A DNA stretch of 40,217 nucleotides from Candidatus Omnitrophota bacterium. GTDB taxonomy: Bacteria > Omnitrophota > Gorgyraeia > Tantalellales > Tantalellaceae. The notes below the pieces were generated by a model that made no database searches, had not been told where the DNA came from, and saw only the letters and a program-made list of their open reading frames with translations. Positions 8,238-17,231 of the stretch are shown one piece after another (positions within the stretch are counted from its first letter, which is position 1; each line of letters begins with the position of its first letter). Location of the stretch: assembly GCA_015231405.1 (NCBI GenBank), contig JADGBR010000006.1, forward strand, positions 1 through 40,217, given 5' to 3'. Made by a program: the position numbers and the translations under genes.

Positions 8238-9641
8238 TCATAGCCCGAGGATCAGTTCCTTGAACCCTCGTATGCAAACCTTGGTGAGATGTATACCGTG
8301 GCTCAAGGTCTTCATTTTCGAGACCCCGGCTTTACGCGATTTGTAGTGGACCGGGACCTCAAGTATTTTGTCCCCGTTCTTGGCCGCGCCGAATAGAAGA
8401 TCGAAGTCTCCCCATTTATCGACTCCCATCTTTATCCTTTTGTAGTCTTTTTTGTAAAGAGCCTTGGTGCCGCATAAGGTATCGGTGAGTTGCTGACCCG
8501 TGAGGAACGTCATGACCCCGCTGAAGAACTTATTCCCCAGGAGGTTCAGCTTCTTCATAGCGCGGTCCTGCATGGGATAGACCATCCTGGTGCCGTTAAC
8601 GAAGCTGCAAAGACCCTTATTCAGAAGCCGGAAGAACCTGGGCAACTCTTCCGGAGGGACGGACATATCCGCGTCGAGTATCATAATTACTTCGTTCTCC
8701 GCCGCGTCAAAACCCTGCTTCACGGCGTAACCTTTACCCCTGTTCGGCGAATAGCTGACAAGTTTCACGCCGTCCATTTCATTCACAAGGCCTCTGGCTA
8801 TCGCGGCTGTCCCGTCCTTGCTTCCGTCGTCTACCACAATAATTTCCGTTTCTCTTCCCATCCGCGGCACTCTTTTAACGGCGCTGGCTATATTCCCTTC
8901 CTCGTTATAACAGGGGATTACAACGGAACACCCGTAACCAAGGTCCGTATTGCTGCCGGATAACGGCCGGAGTATGGTGTACTGGACGAACGACAGCTTG
9001 TTCAACCCTATGGTCCTTGTTCCGATCGTGTTAAGGAGAAAGGACAGGACCGGTATACGCTTCGGACATAAAAGCATGTAGCCCGAAGAGATCCGCGAAA
9101 AATCGAGCGACTCTATTATTTTAAAAAGGCAGCTCCTGTCCAGATAATTATGCGGGGCTGAGGGCATTTTTGCCTGGAGTTTTTCCGACATGGTCAGGAT
9201 AAAATCCCACCACGGGTTAATGGTGGTGATAATGATCTTCGTTGTCGGGTGGCAGAACCTCGATACGTTCTCGAGGAGGCTCGTCACGTCGTTCACGTAT
9301 CCAAGAACGTTCACTAGAAGGATGTAATCGAATTTTTCCGAGCTGTCATAGCTCCCCAGTGTCGAGTATTCAAATTTATAGCGCGGGTATTTACCGCGTG
9401 CTATCTTTACCATCTCGGGGCTTATGTCTAACCCCACTCCGTAGGACGGTTCGACCGCGGCAAGATAATCCCCGGTACGGCAGCCTATCTCAAGGACCCT
9501 GGCCCCTGAGGCGACGCGTTTTTTAAGGAAGCCTTCGATACTTTCGTAAAAGTACCTGTTCTTCTTTCGCCACTCATCATAGCTCTTGGCAATGGCGTCA
9601 AGTTCATGCCTGACATCCTCAAGATTTCTTGTTTTACCCAT
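8238..9641 (-). CDS. Fusion of SAM methyltransferase and GT2 glycosyltransferase
   Basis: The 467-residue protein joins two enzymes usually found apart. Residues 1-225 are a class I SAM-dependent methyltransferase, with motif I VLEIGCRTGDY (49-59) and GVGLDISPEMV. Residues about 228-467 are a GT2 (GT-A fold) transferase, with VVIPCYNEEGN, VVDDGSKDG, GKGYAVKQGF and the metal-binding LDADMS. The C-terminal half resembles dolichyl-/polyprenyl-phosphate sugar synthases and has no obvious trailing membrane helices. AAGGAAGG supports the start three bases past the epimerase stop, so they are co-transcribed. The protein may make a lipid-linked sugar for the neighbouring GT-C enzymes, while the methyltransferase part modifies a sugar or lipid; both roles are inferred. 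Confidence 0.88.
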   Translation of the reverse strand: MGKTRNLEDVRHELDAIAKSYDEWRKKNRYFYESIEGFLKKRVASGARVLEIGCRTGDYLAAVEPSYGVGLDISPEMVKIARGKYPRYKFEYSTLGSYDSSEKFDYILLVNVLGYVNDVTSLLENVSRFCHPTTKIIITTINPWWDFILTMSEKLQAKMPSAPHNYLDRSCLFKIIESLDFSRISSGYMLLCPKRIPVLSFLLNTIGTRTIGLNKLSFVQYTILRPLSGSNTDLGYGCSVVIPCYNEEGNIASAVKRVPRMGRETEIIVVDDGSKDGTAAIARGLVNEMDGVKLVSYSPNRGKGYAVKQGFDAAENEVIMILDADMSVPPEELPRFFRLLNKGLCSFVNGTRMVYPMQDRAMKKLNLLGNKFFSGVMTFLTGQQLTDTLCGTKALYKKDYKRIKMGVDKWGDFDLLFGAAKNGDKILEVPVHYKSRKAGVSKMKTLSHGIHLTKVCIRGFKELILGL

Positions 9642-9644
9642 GGG

Positions 9645-10718
9645 TCACGCCTTCCTTGTCCTGTCCTCAACTATCCCGTCGAATATTTTATCGAGACCAA
9701 CTGTTATCTTCCACCCGGGGTAATCTTTCCTGAACCTGGACATATCGGAATAATAGCAGAGATGGTCGCCTATCCTGTGCTTATCATTATAATCGTATTC
9801 AACTTTCAATCCATATTTTTTTTCCAGTATTTCAACGGTCTCAAGTATCGATACGGAATTCTCCCGGCAACCGCCGATATTGTAAACCGCGCCCTTCCCG
9901 GGGTTCTTATAGAACTCATAGAACGCCGTCACTACGTCATAGGAATGTATCTGATCCCTAACCTGTTTTCCCTTATAACCGAAGATCGTATATTTCTTCC
10001 GTTTTATGGCGCAGTCTATTATATATGCCAGATAGCCGTGAAGCTCCACGGCTGAATGCTGCGGACCGGTGAGACACCCCCCCCGGAAGGCACCCGTATT
10101 CAGCCCGAAATACCTGCCATATTCCTGCGCCAATATATCCCCCGCAGCTTTGGACGCGCCGAAAAGGCTGTGGGTACACGCGTCGATGGACATCTCTTCG
10201 TTTATCCCTTCGAGTGAGACCCCGGCCATCTTCTGGCAAACACCATAAGAAAATCTTTTTTCCTCCTCGACGAGCTCGACCATGTTGGGCTTGTCGCCGT
10301 AGACCTTATTGGTGGAACAAAGGATAAATACGCCTTCGGGAGAATACTTTCTGTACGCTTCCAGAAGGTTCAGGGTCCCTACGGCGTTGACGTCGAAATC
10401 GGTGAAAGGCTCGCGGGCGGCCCAGTCATGGGAAGGCTGGGCGGCAGTATGAATAACGAGATCGAAAGGCCCCTTATCGCGGAAAAGATCCATCATCCCG
10501 GCTCTATCCCTGATATCGGACGAAGTATTGGCGAAATTCCCGCCCAATGAGCCAAGATACTCAATATTAGCCGTTGTGTCGCCGCCAGGCCCGAAAAAGT
10601 ACCTCCTCATATTGTTATCTATCCCGACAACGATAGCCCCCTTTTCCAGGAAGAACCTCACGGATTCATAGCCTATCAATCCACCCGCGCCGGTTACAAG
10701 CACTCTCATCTTCGACAT
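9645..10718 (-). CDS. Extended-SDR NAD-dependent sugar epimerase (CDP-paratose 2-epimerase-like)
   Basis: The 357-residue nucleotide-sugar enzyme has the Rossmann motif TGAGGLIG (9-16), GIDNN after beta 2, and HTAAQPSHDWA, a pattern of CDP-paratose/tyvelose epimerase relatives. It has FILCSTNKVYGD (131-142), and LFGASK where the family's YxxxK is expected. Phe186 therefore stands in place of the catalytic Tyr, with Lys190 retained. EYGRYFGL and RGGCLTGPQHSA also match the RfbE-like group. It should act in the cytoplasm on an NDP-sugar for glycan assembly. A GAGG site lies upstream of the ATG. It sits between a GT-C enzyme and the methyltransferase-GT2 fusion. The exact substrate cannot be read from sequence. 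Confidence 0.87.
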   Translation of the reverse strand: MSKMRVLVTGAGGLIGYESVRFFLEKGAIVVGIDNNMRRYFFGPGGDTTANIEYLGSLGGNFANTSSDIRDRAGMMDLFRDKGPFDLVIHTAAQPSHDWAAREPFTDFDVNAVGTLNLLEAYRKYSPEGVFILCSTNKVYGDKPNMVELVEEEKRFSYGVCQKMAGVSLEGINEEMSIDACTHSLFGASKAAGDILAQEYGRYFGLNTGAFRGGCLTGPQHSAVELHGYLAYIIDCAIKRKKYTIFGYKGKQVRDQIHSYDVVTAFYEFYKNPGKGAVYNIGGCRENSVSILETVEILEKKYGLKVEYDYNDKHRIGDHLCYYSDMSRFRKDYPGWKITVGLDKIFDGIVEDRTRKA

Positions 10719-10733
10719 TATGCGCTTACCTCA

Positions 10734-12128
10734 TTATTCTTTAACATGCCAATCCTCAAATTTCTCAATTTTACGAAGGAACATGGGGTGATTATACGTC
10801 GGGGGGCCTTTACGCGTCACCGCATAATCCTTACCGCCACCGAACGCGAAAAAAAGCTGAAATATGAATACCGCCCATGAAACGACTATAAGCCCGAGAA
10901 ATGTTTTCATGACCGGGCTGGAATATCGGTCGATATACTTACCGATACCCAGGGCCTTTACCCCTAACAATATCAGGATTATGTTCATCACGAACGGCGT
11001 GAGAATGATCCTCATGTCCCTGAAAGTCGAAAAGCAGACGATAAACCAGTACATGAACACCGTCGGGAAGAACAAGATGAAAAGGACTTTGTCCCGCTCC
11101 GTGAAGGACCTTTTCGCGGCGGAAAGAGTTTTTAATAATCCTCTCGACCTGAGACTTCCCGCGATACGCCCGGCGGCACCATGGAACAGCATAGTGTTCC
11201 CGGCTACGAGAAATGCGATAATGGGAACACCCATGGTCCTGAAAGAAATATTCCTGAACCATTCGATCCATCCGGTCCTGTAACCTTTGACATGCTGGTC
11301 GACATTGGTTTTCACTATTCCAGACTTGGCGATAGTCTCGCTGGCGATGACCGAGAGGACCTTCAACGCGGAGAGAAAGTACGGCGCTATTATCACCAGA
11401 AAAATGGCGAGCGCTAAGTACCTTCTCTCTTTTTTAAGAACGATGACCACCCCGATAGCCCCAAGCAGCAGAAAAGGGAGCGCGTATTCCCTGAGATTAC
11501 AGCACACCCCCATGGCGAAAGCGCAAACGGCCGGTATCAGTATCTCGGTGATGATCGGATGAACGGGGCGCGAGCCCTCGGCCTTTCCAGAATTGATGAG
11601 CACTAAAGCCATGGCGCTGAAAACAAACAGAGCCGCCGGAACAAGGTTCTCCGTCATCACCCACCTGTTGATACCAAAGATTATCGGAGATGAAAGATAT
11701 AAAAATGATACGGAATAAATGAACCAGTTCCTTTTATGGGCCCGGGACGCCAAAGCCGCTATCCCCGCCACCTGAGCTAAGAAGAACAAACAGTTAAGAA
11801 GCTGGAATACCCTTTCCCGGTTAACGTATTTTTTGAACAATTTCAGCGCAAGGAGATTCCACGAATTATACCCATAGGTCCTGAACCCGATACGCTTTAT
11901 GGTCGGAAGAAAAAGATCCGTCACAGCGTCTTTGATCGTGGTCTTTTCGTTCAGGTATATGGCTATGCCTCTGTAATGCTTATCGTCGTAACTGATGACA
12001 GGCTGTGTCCAAAGGGCCGCGAATAATCTAAGTATCAATATCGCCGAAACGGAGATAAGAGCTACCCATTCGAGAATTTCCGTTAGAGTTTTCTCTTTAT
12101 TGATGGAATCTGGAAGTTTCATATTCAT
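10734..12128 (-). CDS. Polytopic membrane glycosyltransferase, GT-C superfamily
   Basis: The 464-residue protein has about ten to twelve hydrophobic segments. The first external loop holds QPVISYDDKHYRGIA, with the paired acidic residues placed as in GT39/GT83-type enzymes that use polyprenyl-phosphate sugars. A loop with INRWVMTENLVPA follows. It heads the minus-strand set GT-C, epimerase, methyltransferase-GT2 fusion. Two in-frame ATGs (12128 and 12122) could serve as start. A TATAAT lies at 12152-12147 on the same strand with no convincing -35 box. The donor and acceptor are unknown. Confidence 0.75.
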   Translation of the reverse strand: MNMKLPDSINKEKTLTEILEWVALISVSAILILRLFAALWTQPVISYDDKHYRGIAIYLNEKTTIKDAVTDLFLPTIKRIGFRTYGYNSWNLLALKLFKKYVNRERVFQLLNCLFFLAQVAGIAALASRAHKRNWFIYSVSFLYLSSPIIFGINRWVMTENLVPAALFVFSAMALVLINSGKAEGSRPVHPIITEILIPAVCAFAMGVCCNLREYALPFLLLGAIGVVIVLKKERRYLALAIFLVIIAPYFLSALKVLSVIASETIAKSGIVKTNVDQHVKGYRTGWIEWFRNISFRTMGVPIIAFLVAGNTMLFHGAAGRIAGSLRSRGLLKTLSAAKRSFTERDKVLFILFFPTVFMYWFIVCFSTFRDMRIILTPFVMNIILILLGVKALGIGKYIDRYSSPVMKTFLGLIVVSWAVFIFQLFFAFGGGKDYAVTRKGPPTYNHPMFLRKIEKFEDWHVKE

Positions 12129-12255
12129 AAAATATTATCGCGCATCATTATAACACATGACTCTATTTAATCTACGCTAAAAATATAGTGTTCACTGGCA
12201 CAACTGTCCCGGAGATCGCCCCAAAATATTTTTTTAGTGTAAAAACACATGGGAA

Positions 12256-13449
12256 ATGTTAAACTTGAGCATCATGGAAAAAGAGGTACTTATTTCGGTA
12301 GTCATTCCCTGTCTCAATGAGGAAGAAAGCATCGGGATATGCGTGGAAAAGGCCAGAAAGGCGCTCGATAGAACCGGTCTCCCTTTTGAGATAGTTGTTT
12401 CTGATAACGGCTCAACGGACAGGTCCGTGAACATAGCGGTCGAGAAGGGCGCAATGGTCGTCAGGGAGCCTCGAAAGGGTTACGGCAACGCTTATCTCTC
12501 GGGCATACGCAAAAGCCGGGGCAAGTTCATCGTAATGGCGGACGGAGACGACACTTATGACCTTACCAGGGTCGTGGATTTCTTAACCCCGCTGAAAGAA
12601 GGGTATGACGTCGTCATAGGTTCGAGGTTCAAAGGAAAGATACTGCCCCAAGCCATGTCGTGGTCGCATAGGTACATCGGCAACCCCATACTTTCATCCA
12701 TGCTCAGGCTTTTTTTCGGGACATCCATATCCGACTCCCACTGCGGTTATCGCTCCCTGACAAGGACCGCATTCGAGAAAATGAAACTTAAGACCCCGGG
12801 AATGGAATTCGCCTCGGAGATGGTCGTGAACGCCCTCAAGGAAAAATTGAGGATCAAGGAAATACCGATACAGTACCACCCCAGGATCGGCGAGTCCAAG
12901 CTTGAGTCGTTCAGGGACGCGTGGCGGCATATAAAGTTCATGCTGCTCTATGCCCCGACTTATCTGTATCTCATTCCAGGCGTGACCCTCCTAGCCTCGG
13001 GGCTCATCCTTGTCGCGGCGCTTTACTCCGGGCCTATTATCATATTCGGCAGGGCTATGGATTTCCACTACAATATCCTCGGCACGGTTTTCTCCCTCCT
13101 GGGTTTTCAGATAATAACCCTGGGGATATTCTCCCGTGTCTTCTCTTATTTGAACGGGTTCGACAGGTTCGACAGAAGGATAGCCAGGTTGGTCGAAGGG
13201 TTCCATCTTGAAAAAGGTCTGATAGCGGGGGCGGCGCTCTTCTTCACCGGATCGGGGCTTTTCATGTATATACTCGCGAAATGGGTCGCGCTCGGTTTCG
13301 GCGAACTTTTCGAGATACGAAGAGCGCTTCTGGCCACTACATTGACCGTGCTTGGCATTCAAACCGTTTTCTCGTCGTTTTTCCTCGGCTTTCTCATACA
13401 GGAAAAAAAAGGGACTTTCACCGAGAGCGTCGATCGATCGAATCTTTGA
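12256..13449 (+). CDS. Membrane-anchored GT2 glycosyltransferase (polyprenyl-phosphate sugar synthase type)
   Basis: The 397-residue enzyme has the GT2 start ISVVIPCLNEEES, then VVSDNGSTDRS, RKGYGNAYLSG and the metal-binding MADGDDTYD. DSHCGYRSLTR and YHPRIGESKL are typical of DPM1/GtrB-like transferases, which charge a polyprenyl phosphate with a sugar. Four hydrophobic segments follow (about 235-262, 275-298, 322-342, 360-380) and anchor it in the inner membrane. It would supply the GT-C enzymes nearby. The start at 12256 has a poor ribosome-binding site; an ATG at 12274, directly before the conserved N-terminus, is equally possible. Its 3' end overlaps the convergent GT4 gene by 32 bases. 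Confidence 0.88.
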   Translation: MLNLSIMEKEVLISVVIPCLNEEESIGICVEKARKALDRTGLPFEIVVSDNGSTDRSVNIAVEKGAMVVREPRKGYGNAYLSGIRKSRGKFIVMADGDDTYDLTRVVDFLTPLKEGYDVVIGSRFKGKILPQAMSWSHRYIGNPILSSMLRLFFGTSISDSHCGYRSLTRTAFEKMKLKTPGMEFASEMVVNALKEKLRIKEIPIQYHPRIGESKLESFRDAWRHIKFMLLYAPTYLYLIPGVTLLASGLILVAALYSGPIIIFGRAMDFHYNILGTVFSLLGFQIITLGIFSRVFSYLNGFDRFDRRIARLVEGFHLEKGLIAGAALFFTGSGLFMYILAKWVALGFGELFEIRRALLATTLTVLGIQTVFSSFFLGFLIQEKKGTFTESVDRSNL

Positions 13450-14572
13450 GGACCGAGTAATAACTTTCCGCGCACTTTTTCCAGCACCATGTCCTACGAG
13501 CGAAAACTTTAACATCTATCCTCATGGCCTTTAATTTTTCCGGATCGCCGAGGATACGCCCGAGACCGTCGGCCCAGACATCCAAAGCGTTCTCTCCGAC
13601 GGCCGGAAAATGGAACAAATGCACTTCCGCGGGCGTAAAAGCGCGGGCTGTCTCGTCGCTCACCGCCGCGGGAGTTCCCGACGCCATAGCTTCCTGCACT
13701 ACGAGGGGATACCCTTCTCCCCTCGAAGGAAGGACCAGAAGGTCCGAAACGCGGTACAGAGACGAAACCGTATCCCTATCGGCCCTATAAAATACCCTTA
13801 CGTTCTTTAATCCCCATGAAGACGGGTCAAGAGGACCCCACCCGGCGAAAAACCAGTTAACGCCGCTCATGCGGCGGGCAAGGCCTTCGAGTATCGACAA
13901 CCCTTTCTTCTCGACGAACCTTCCGACAAACAGTAAAGCCGGCTTTCCGCCATCGACCATCAGTTTTTCCCTTATCCGCCGCTTCTCCTCTTCTTCAACA
14001 TCAGAAAACACATCAAGATCCACCCCATTTGGAATAAGCACCGGACAACTATTTATATTATTTTCCGAAGGAAAAAAATATTCGCGAACGGTCTCGCTTA
14101 TAAAGATCGTCTTCCCGGCATGCCCGAGAATATACCTTCCAAGGGTCTTATTGAAGAGGGTCAAAAGGCCCCTAATGAACAGGTTATCGTACGGGATATG
14201 GCCTATATGCTGGGTTATTATGACCGGTTTCCCGAGGGCCCTGGCACGGAAGAACGCGAATACATTACCCGGGTACAGATAATCGTGGATATGCACGGCG
14301 TCCGAAGCTTTTATTTCGCGAGATAATTTTTTGAGGGCTCCGAACGAGAGAAAAGGATACGGTATCCCCAGTTTATTCTCGGTAATGTTCCAGACCTTGA
14401 CGGGCACGCACTTTAACCTGGCATTGACCTCTAGGGGAATATCGACATCGCCGGCCACCCACGTGATCGCCACATCCTCCCGCGAACATAGCTCCTGGGC
14501 GATATGCCTGGCAACGATCTCAACTCCGCCGCCGTGGGTATCGTAGTAGTGGGTGACGAGACATATCTTCAT
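13418..14572 (-). CDS. GT4 family glycosyltransferase
   Basis: The 384-residue cytoplasmic GT-B enzyme has the N-terminal pattern HYYDTHGGGVEIVARHIAQEL. It also has LLFVGRFVEKKGL, and the C-terminal EGYPLVVQE (E-x7-E) that binds the nucleotide-sugar phosphate and ribose. These are standard for GT4 retaining transferases of surface polysaccharide assembly. The start is a plain ATG with AGGA about ten bases upstream. It overlaps the GT2 gene tail to tail and is separated from the oxidoreductase gene upstream by a hairpin repeat (14596-14679). The sugar is unknown. Confidence 0.92.
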   Translation of the reverse strand: MKICLVTHYYDTHGGGVEIVARHIAQELCSREDVAITWVAGDVDIPLEVNARLKCVPVKVWNITENKLGIPYPFLSFGALKKLSREIKASDAVHIHDYLYPGNVFAFFRARALGKPVIITQHIGHIPYDNLFIRGLLTLFNKTLGRYILGHAGKTIFISETVREYFFPSENNINSCPVLIPNGVDLDVFSDVEEEEKRRIREKLMVDGGKPALLFVGRFVEKKGLSILEGLARRMSGVNWFFAGWGPLDPSSWGLKNVRVFYRADRDTVSSLYRVSDLLVLPSRGEGYPLVVQEAMASGTPAAVSDETARAFTPAEVHLFHFPAVGENALDVWADGLGRILGDPEKLKAMRIDVKVFARRTWCWKKCAESYYSVLKDSIDRRSR

Positions 14573-14595
14573 ACGGAAGCTTTCCTAGTGAATTA

Positions 14596-14679
14596 GCGTG
14601 GGACGTAGGATGTAGGACGTGTGAAGTACGGAGTTAAATCCCGTAACTCTGTCTACGTCCCACGTCCTACGTCCTACGT
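14596..14679. repeat. Intergenic 'ACGTAGG' word-repeat hairpin, copy 1
   Basis: Two 25-base arms (14596-14620 and 14655-14679) are inverted copies matching at 21 of 25 positions. Each arm is built from reiterated words such as GTAGGAC and GTGGGAC. The right arm read on the minus strand is identical over 25 bases to the left arm of the copy at 32908. It fills the gap between the GT4 and oxidoreductase genes. It could form a transcript hairpin; no transposase is nearby. Confidence 0.88.
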
Positions 14680-15741
14680 TATTAATTTAGACTTCCCAAG
14701 CACCTCATGCATCAATCGAAGCACCTTGAGCGCCTCTTCCGGTCCGATATATTGGACCTCTGTATTATCAAGTATAGCCCGGGCGAAATACCCGAATATC
14801 TTTTCGTTCCCGTACCTCAATTTACCGGCCAGATGCCCGATGCCCATCGTCAAATGCTGTGACAGGTGCTGCCATGTCGCCAGAAGGGTAGTCCTGAACA
14901 CTTTGTGAGTGAGGTGTTCGCCGTCATTGGGAAGGCGCACATAAATATCCCTGAAAACATCTATGTCCCCGAGATAATTCTCCCCGGCCACCATCACGTG
15001 CCATTCACTTATGGGAGACTCGAAATTCATGTTCATTGTCACGGGGATATTCTCACCGCCCCGGGAACATTTAAATCTCACGTTTATGAGGGCCGGCGTT
15101 GGCCGCCCCATGGTACTGGGATAAACATCCGCTCCTACGAACGTCAGCTCGCCCGGAGCGAGCCGCGATATAAGATAAAAGAAGTGTGGGCTTTCGTCGT
15201 AAAAAAGCCCGAGCGGCAGGGTATTGCACCAGTCCGGCGCCCTCCGTTCGGGGTTGCAGAACTGAACCGCCGTTATGGACCTTATTTTGCCTATTTTTCC
15301 TGATCCGATGTCGCGGACCAGACTTGAAGCGGAATTCGAGAACTGGAAGTTGTGCACAATGCCAAGTTTTAGACCTTTCGAGCGGGCAAGCTTTACCAAC
15401 TCCTCTCCTTCCTCGATCTTCATGGCGAAAGGTTTTTCGGTAAGAACATGCTTCCCCAGTGAGAGGGCGGACTTAATGATCTTGTAATGGCACTGCGGGT
15501 CGACGCTTACGGTCACGGCTTCGACGTCTTCGAGCCACTCGACTTTTTCAAGATCGTCCGTTTCAGCGTAATTCGCGTAACCTTTTTTAGCGGCCAGCTC
15601 TTTAGCCCTTCCGGGATGACGGTCTATGACGCCGGCTATTTCATATAGCCCGCTTTCCTCCATGGTCGGTATGTGCCTGCAAGTGGCGACATATCCAAGC
15701 CCAACGACGGCCGTTCTTATTTTTTTCACGGGATCTTTCAT
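14674..15741 (-). CDS. Gfo/Idh/MocA family NAD(P)-dependent oxidoreductase
   Basis: The 355-residue protein has an N-terminal Rossmann fold (IRTAVVGLGYVATCRHIP, then AGVIDRHPGRAKELA). The family signature HVLTEKPFAMKIEEGEELVKLA includes the EKP motif at about 96-98, and GIVHNFQFSN follows. The C-terminal half is the substrate-binding alpha/beta domain. Such enzymes oxidise or reduce sugars and NDP-sugars. The start is five bases after the GT-C gene stop, in the line leuS, GT-C, this gene. Its 3' end runs six bases into the word-repeat hairpin. A role in making an unusual sugar for the surrounding transferases is inferred. Confidence 0.9.
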   Translation of the reverse strand: MKDPVKKIRTAVVGLGYVATCRHIPTMEESGLYEIAGVIDRHPGRAKELAAKKGYANYAETDDLEKVEWLEDVEAVTVSVDPQCHYKIIKSALSLGKHVLTEKPFAMKIEEGEELVKLARSKGLKLGIVHNFQFSNSASSLVRDIGSGKIGKIRSITAVQFCNPERRAPDWCNTLPLGLFYDESPHFFYLISRLAPGELTFVGADVYPSTMGRPTPALINVRFKCSRGGENIPVTMNMNFESPISEWHVMVAGENYLGDIDVFRDIYVRLPNDGEHLTHKVFRTTLLATWQHLSQHLTMGIGHLAGKLRYGNEKIFGYFARAILDNTEVQYIGPEEALKVLRLMHEVLGKSKLIT

Positions 15742-15746
15742 ATGGC

Positions 15747-17231
15747 CTAGAAGAAGATGAAATTATTCTTAACGACAACGGAAACATCGAAATACAAGGT
15801 CTTCAGAATAGCGAAGCCCGCTATCAAGCCGAACAGAATGTATGCCGCGCTTCTTTCGGGCCCTTTCCCGTTCTCCCGCAGATAGTCCACCACGGTTTTG
15901 ATCGAAAAAACCGCCAGAAGCAAAAGACCCGGCACCGCCGGGAGGACATACCTTGTCTCATAATACCCGAACGCGCCGAAAAAAACCAGCGCCGCTGCCG
16001 CGACAAGTCCGGCCAGCCTCATCTCCTTTCCCCATTTATGCATGGCAAAAAAAGAAACATATGAAAAAACATACAGAGGCGAGAGTTCGATAAGATGTTT
16101 AAAATAAAAATAAGCAGGCTCGTTGTCGAACATATGCATGGAATCGGAGGTAGGAGGTAAATACCGTATATTCGCGGCCTTCATAAGACCGTCCCTCGAC
16201 AGAAACAAAAGAACCGCAACCAGGACCCTGGTCCAAATGGGTATGGCCTTTATGTACCCCACGATCGAAGTGCTTTCTTCGATTAATTTCAAGGCTCTTT
16301 TACCGAGCCGCCTCGAAGACTCACCCGCGAAGAATATCGCCGCAATGAGCGTTGCCAGGACACAGGCGGCGGCGAAAAGAGCTGTCATCAGGCCAAGAGA
16401 AGGTCCCTGGCCCGTGACCGTGTCAGCGTTAAAACTTATCATCTTCGCTACAAATCCGTTCCCGTATACGGCGTAATTCCATAAAAGCCACGGGATGAAC
16501 ATAACGACGGGAATGGCTATGAAGATACCGAACTGCCTCTTATCGCGGACTATCCCGGACATCATAACGGCGAAATAAGCCGGGATAACGACAACCGCTG
16601 AAACGTACTTGCATAAAAGAGACAGGGATAAACAAACCGCCGCGAGGACCACGGCGAAAGTCCTTTCCCGGGAAACGGCGAGGAAAGCGAGCCCCGCGTA
16701 AACGAAAAAAGTCATCGGGGCGTCTATCCAGACTTTTTGCGAAGCGAACATATAGACCGGATCGGCCGCCATGAAAAGCGCGGCGAGAAGAGCCCATACA
16801 GGGCCCATAGCTTCTTTCGCTATAACATAAACGGCCAGGACCGTAAGAGCCCGAAGGAAGATATTGACCAGCCTCGAAGCGGTAGGCGTATCGCCGAAAA
16901 TACATTTAGAGAACGCTATCATGTAAGAGAATACAGGCGGATGTTTGAATAGCGGCGCGGAAAGATAATATGCCGCTATGGTCTTCTCTTTTCCTTCGGG
17001 GCGCCTGTCTTTGATCTTATCCCAAAAAGAGGCCGCGGAATAGTTGAATGGGTTCTTTATAAGGCCCGAACCGAGCCAGTCATATAGCGAGCAATCGAAA
17101 GTGAGCCTCCGCTCGTTCCTTATGGATTGGAGCCCCGTTATAAAAACCCAGGAAAATATCACCGCAAGAACGGCATAGGAAATATACCGTATGGCTCCCC
17201 TGGAAAGATTGATAGTCCCCGTTCTATTCAT
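15747..17231 (-). CDS. ArnT/PMT-like GT-C membrane glycosyltransferase
   Basis: The 494-residue protein has about eleven hydrophobic segments. The first external loop contains FDCSLYDWLGSGL and later FKHPPVFSYMIAFSK. The HPP motif and the acidic residue of loop one are hallmarks of GT39/GT83 enzymes (PMT, ArnT), which use polyprenyl-phosphate sugars on the periplasmic face. A further loop has SQKVWIDAPMTFFVY, also typical. The ATG lies inside the end of leuS (8-base overlap), so it is coupled to it. The acceptor may be lipid A, glycan or protein; sequence does not decide. Confidence 0.85.
   Translation of the reverse strand: MNRTGTINLSRGAIRYISYAVLAVIFSWVFITGLQSIRNERRLTFDCSLYDWLGSGLIKNPFNYSAASFWDKIKDRRPEGKEKTIAAYYLSAPLFKHPPVFSYMIAFSKCIFGDTPTASRLVNIFLRALTVLAVYVIAKEAMGPVWALLAALFMAADPVYMFASQKVWIDAPMTFFVYAGLAFLAVSRERTFAVVLAAVCLSLSLLCKYVSAVVVIPAYFAVMMSGIVRDKRQFGIFIAIPVVMFIPWLLWNYAVYGNGFVAKMISFNADTVTGQGPSLGLMTALFAAACVLATLIAAIFFAGESSRRLGKRALKLIEESTSIVGYIKAIPIWTRVLVAVLLFLSRDGLMKAANIRYLPPTSDSMHMFDNEPAYFYFKHLIELSPLYVFSYVSFFAMHKWGKEMRLAGLVAAAALVFFGAFGYYETRYVLPAVPGLLLLAVFSIKTVVDYLRENGKGPERSAAYILFGLIAGFAILKTLYFDVSVVVKNNFIFF

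Noticed and set aside
14596-14679. Possible CRISPR array
   Set aside because: The repeated unit is only 7-10 bases, there are no spacers of constant length, and the two arms are inverted; no cas genes are near.
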